Positions 6,437 through 7,963 of a stretch of DNA of 7,963 nucleotides are shown piece by piece. Position 1 is the stretch's first letter; the number at the start of each line of letters is the position of its first letter. The DNA is from Collinsella sp. (GTDB taxonomy: Bacteria > Actinomycetota > Coriobacteriia > Coriobacteriales > Coriobacteriaceae). The stretch covers positions 1-7,963 of the forward strand of contig JAUMNV010000211.1 in NCBI GenBank assembly GCA_031295725.1. Reading direction: 5' to 3'. The position numbers were made by a program, and so were the translations under genes. Under the pieces are notes generated by a model. It was not told where the DNA came from. It saw only the letters and a list, made by a program, of their open reading frames with translations, and did not search any database.

Positions 6437-6566
6437 GGACCTGGCCGGGCGAGGCGGGTAAGTTTTTCGTAGATTCCGCACGAGCCGGAAAGCACTTAAT
6501 GTGCTTTCCGAGCGAGCCCAGGACCTGACCGAACGAAAAACTTACCCGCCTCGCCCGGCCAGGTCC
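6437..6566. repeat. 130-bp element with perfect 34-bp inverted arms and inner hairpin
   Basis: The arms 6437-6470 and 6533-6566 are exact reverse complements over 34 bp, GC-rich outside (GGACCTGGCCGGGCGAGG) and ending inside in GTAAGTTTTTCGT. The 62-bp middle contains a second perfect stem, CGGAAAGCAC (6486-6495) with GTGCTTTCCG (6501-6510), loop TTAAT. An extra partial copy of the arm tip, AGGACCTGACCG (6520-6531, compare 6436-6447), lies in the middle and could pair with the right arm (one mismatch) instead of the left arm. The element starts 11 bp past the stop codon of the phosphatase gene and may end its transcript. It contains no ORF. No direct repeat flanks it, so there is no sign of transposition. 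It may be a terminator, a dispersed palindrome or a structured RNA. Confidence 0.75.
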
Positions 6567-6577
6567 GATGAGCCACG

Positions 6578-7405
6578 TTAACGAGCCGCCAAGATGGCGT
6601 CGATGAGCGTCAGTACGCCCCCGTCGTTGTTGCTCGGAATGCGCCACTTGGCGTGCGCGTTCATGTGCTCCTCGGCATTGTCCACGATAAAGCTGTGCCC
6701 GACGCGCTCCAGCATGGGGATATCGTTGTAGGTGTCGCCCACGGCGGCGGCATCGGCGATATCGATGCCGAGCTGCTCGCACAGGTGCGCGACGCCAGCG
6801 CCCTTGTCGACGCCCAGGTTCATAAAGTCGATCCACTCGCGGCCGGCATTGGTGACGTAGAGCTTGTCCGAGAACTCGGGGCTATAGCTCTCGCGGAATG
6901 CGGGCTCGGCATCATAGGCCGGGAAGAAGATCGAGATCTTGTTGGACTCGATATCAAGGTCCTCAAAGCTGTCGACGTAGTTGATCGTGTTGTAGTAGAC
7001 GCTGATCTCGTCGTGGTATTGATGGTCGCGGGCAAGCACGTAGAACTCGTCGAAGCAGCACAGGACGGGGACAGCGCGAGGATCCTCCGAGGCACGGCTC
7101 AAGACCTGCTGGTACAGCTTCACGTCAATATTGCTCTTATAGATATAGCTGCCGCGATAGATCACGCACGCTCCGTTGTCGGGACAAAAGGCGAGGCGGT
7201 TCTTGATGCCCTCGAACATCTCCTCGAGCTTGGGGGCGGGACGTCCGCTGGCGGGGCAGAATACGATGCCGGCGTCGGCGAGCTTGTCCAGGCGCTCATC
7301 AAGACCCTGGGGCAGCACGCGCTCGTCGGTCAGCAGCGTCTTGTCCATGTCGACGGCGAGAATCTTAATGTTTCCGATATTGGCGTCCGATTCGTAAGTT
7401 TGCAT
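6578..7405 (-). CDS. Cof-type HAD-IIB family phosphatase
   Basis: HAD IIB (Cof-like) hydrolases are cytoplasmic Mg-dependent phosphatases acting on sugar phosphates, pyridoxal phosphate or nucleotides. All four motifs are present in the 275-aa protein: motif I LAVDMDKTLL with nucleophile D19 and acid/base D21; motif II S53 in CPASGRP; motif III K201 in VDKGAGV; motif IV GDTYNDIPML with D224 and D228. The cap domain lies between motifs II and III (about residues 85-190), as in type IIB, and includes unusual CCFDEFYV and DHQYHDEISVYY stretches whose substrate role cannot be predicted. The length is typical of the family. The start at 7405 has GAAAGGC (7414-7420) 8 nt upstream. It is convergent with polA and divergent from the regulatory region that follows, so it appears to be a single-gene unit. 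The substrate is unknown. Confidence 0.92.
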   Translation of the reverse strand: MQTYESDANIGNIKILAVDMDKTLLTDERVLPQGLDERLDKLADAGIVFCPASGRPAPKLEEMFEGIKNRLAFCPDNGACVIYRGSYIYKSNIDVKLYQQVLSRASEDPRAVPVLCCFDEFYVLARDHQYHDEISVYYNTINYVDSFEDLDIESNKISIFFPAYDAEPAFRESYSPEFSDKLYVTNAGREWIDFMNLGVDKGAGVAHLCEQLGIDIADAAAVGDTYNDIPMLERVGHSFIVDNAEEHMNAHAKWRIPSNNDGGVLTLIDAILAAR

Positions 7406-7570
7406 AAAAGCGAGCCTTTCGTTTCGAGATTGTTTCAGACGTTATAACCATCAATTCGTAGTCGGGCGTATTTTCGCAGGAACGGAGCGTATTTGCACCA
7501 CGCTTCACAAAGTAATGAAAAAACTTTTCAGAAATTTGAATTTGTCGCCTGTGCTGCGGGCACTTTAGCG

Positions 7571-7576
7571 TAATAT
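7571..7576 (+). promoter_or_regulatory. Possible -10 box for the leader transcript
   Basis: TAATAT differs from TATAAT at two positions and lies about 104 nt upstream of the leader peptide start. No convincing -35 box is at the normal distance (CCTGTG at 17 bp). A palindromic GTGC-TGCGG-GCAC (7551-7563) occupies the spacer region and might bind an activator. Weak. Confidence 0.25.
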
Positions 7577-7679
7577 AGCGACCATCGAAAACGGAGACGG
7601 AAAAACAACCGCTTACCGAGGAAAAGGTACCGTTTACGATATTAGAATTGCGCCCGGCGATAGGTGAAAGGAGAGGCAG

Positions 7680-7754
7680 ATGCAGTTCGTAACGATCATC
7701 ACCACTGCAGACAATGCCATCCGACGCCAGCGCGCAATTTCCCGACGACGATAA
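7680..7754 (+). CDS. Putative 24-aa leader peptide with Thr-Ile-Ile-Thr-Thr run
   Basis: ATG at 7680 is preceded by AAAGGAGAGG (7667-7676), whose AAGGAG core (7668-7673) is 6 nt from the start and among the strongest ribosome binding sites in the window. The 24 codons give MQFVTIITTADNA followed by IRRQRAISRRR and a TAA stop (7752-7754). Codons 5-9 are Thr-Ile-Ile-Thr-Thr, recalling the Thr/Ile runs of attenuator leaders such as thrL of E. coli. Six of the last ten residues are Arg. The stop codon lies at the loop of a 6-bp hairpin and alternative hairpins follow, the usual setting of translation-coupled attenuation. A protein function of its own is unlikely but not excluded. The regulated gene would be the one starting at 7960, about 205 nt downstream. 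Being a leader is inference; the ORF and ribosome binding site are direct. Confidence 0.5.
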   Translation: MQFVTIITTADNAIRRQRAISRRR

Positions 7755-7806
7755 CAATCGTCTCTGTCCGCATGGGGCGAATTGCCTCAACAGAGTCATT
7801 TTGAGG
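7747..7806 (+). promoter_or_regulatory. Putative attenuator: three hairpins, two mutually exclusive
   Basis: Hairpin 1 pairs GACGAT (7747-7752) with ATCGTC (7757-7762) around the leader stop codon. Hairpin 2 pairs CTCTGT (7762-7767) with ACAGAG (7790-7795) and, after a 5-nt bulge, TGGGGC (7773-7778) with GCCTCA (7784-7789) including one G-U pair; it is followed by TCATTTTG. Hairpin 3 pairs CCTCAA (7785-7790) with TTGAGG (7801-7806). Hairpins 2 and 3 share 7785-7790 and cannot coexist. Hairpins 1 and 2 share one base at 7762. Which form would terminate is unclear because no long U-tract follows either. This was drawn by eye with no folding energy calculated. Confidence 0.35.
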
Positions 7807-7893
7807 TCGTTGGGTTTTAGCGCGACATTGCTGCATGTTTCTAGGGCATGTATGTGCTGATTTTTGCTATTTAACCTGATATTGCACGGTATA

Positions 7894-7926
7894 TGACCTT
7901 GAAATGACTTGCAACTGACCGATGTT
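7894..7926 (+). promoter_or_regulatory. Three 11-bp-phased TGAC direct repeats upstream of the next gene
   Basis: TGACCTTGAAA (7894), TGACTTGCAAC (7905) and TGACCGATGTT (7916) begin at exact 11-bp steps, one helical turn apart. A weaker fourth unit, TGCACGGTATA, begins at 7883. Direct repeats with this spacing are typical of winged-helix response regulators of the OmpR/PhoB family binding head to tail. The array ends 33 bp before the start codon at 7960, so a bound protein could act as a repressor or roadblock, or activate if the promoter is very near. Only the TGAC core is strongly conserved, so chance is possible. Confidence 0.3.
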
Positions 7927-7959
7927 CTAACTAGCTACCAAGGGCGAAAGGAAACAGCC

Positions 7960-7963
7960 ATGA
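7960..7963 (+). CDS. First codon of a plus-strand gene running off the window
   Basis: ATG at 7960-7962 is the last complete codon in the window. GAAAGGA (7947-7953) lies 6 nt upstream and closely resembles the ribosome binding sites of the other genes here. The product cannot be known. The long regulatory region in front, with a leader ORF and phased repeats, suggests a tightly controlled gene or operon, possibly one connected to amino acid metabolism if the leader is an attenuator. Confidence 0.6.

Larger units (their letters stand above)
7406..7959. other. 554-bp intergenic region rich in regulatory signals
   Basis: No ordinary gene is seen here. A minus-strand open frame (7799 to 7365) exists but has no ribosome binding site, runs into the phosphatase coding region out of frame and resembles nothing known. 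The stretch is richer in A and T than the coding regions. It contains GCGTATTT twice (7466-7473 and 7487-7494, 21 bp apart), a small hairpin TGAAAA/TTTTCA (7516-7530), GTGC/GCAC (7551-7563), a TAATAT box (7571-7576), the leader ORF and hairpins listed separately, and 11-bp repeats before the downstream start codon. A likely plus-strand promoter lies before 7680, and the phosphatase promoter must lie in the left part on the minus strand; I could not fix either firmly. Confidence 0.7.

Noticed and set aside
6437..6566. Reading the 34-bp arms as ends of an insertion sequence or MITE
   Set aside because: No transposase gene, and the flanks (ACCGCA on the left, GATGAG on the right) show no target-site duplication. 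Kept only as a palindromic repeat of unknown nature.
7365..7799. 144-codon minus-strand open frame in the last intergenic region
   Set aside because: No ribosome binding site, no family resemblance, overlaps the start of the phosphatase gene in another frame, and lies across the leader ORF and hairpins.
7680..7959. T-box riboswitch in front of the gene at 7960
   Set aside because: The conserved T-box antiterminator sequence (AGGGTGGNACCGCG-like) is not present anywhere in the region.

Overview
The window looks like chromosomal DNA from a high-GC member of the Coriobacteriia (Collinsella-like Actinomycetota). This is an inference from base composition, strong GAAAGGAG-type ribosome binding sites and the general look of the proteins; no marker in the window proves the genus. 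Most of it is housekeeping DNA with compact intergenic regions. No transposase, integrase, tRNA, rRNA or CRISPR array was seen.

From left to right: the 5' end of thiC (minus strand, leaving the window at position 1) is preceded by a clear TPP riboswitch and a -10 box. A small single-pass membrane protein of unknown function (514-1035, plus) diverges from thiC. It converges on yaaA (1076-1885, minus), a peroxide-stress protein. Upstream of yaaA in the same direction is an M18-family zinc aminopeptidase (1989-3386, minus). The short gap between these two genes is almost filled by a long near-perfect hairpin followed by a U-tract on the minus strand. The divergent region between the aminopeptidase and polA carries a perfect 10-bp inverted repeat across the likely aminopeptidase -10 box. 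DNA polymerase I (polA, 3551-6301, plus) is complete but its proofreading domain has lost its catalytic residues. The 276-bp convergent gap after polA holds a terminator hairpin and a separate 130-bp element with perfect 34-bp inverted arms. A Cof-type HAD phosphatase (6578-7405, minus) follows.

The last 554 bases before position 7960 hold no ordinary gene but look regulatory. A 24-codon leader peptide with a strong ribosome binding site contains the run Thr-Ile-Ile-Thr-Thr and ends in an Arg-rich tail. It is followed by a hairpin over its stop codon and then by two mutually exclusive hairpins. Further on, three direct repeats start TGAC at exact 11-bp spacing. The region leads to a start codon at 7960 that begins a gene outside the window. 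Together these suggest that the next gene is controlled by attenuation, by a DNA-binding regulator, or by both.

The strongest candidates for undescribed biology are non-coding: the putative leader/attenuator at 7680-7806, the 130-bp palindromic element at 6437-6566, and the hairpin at 1909-1975. All three were read by eye and none has been checked by folding or database search.
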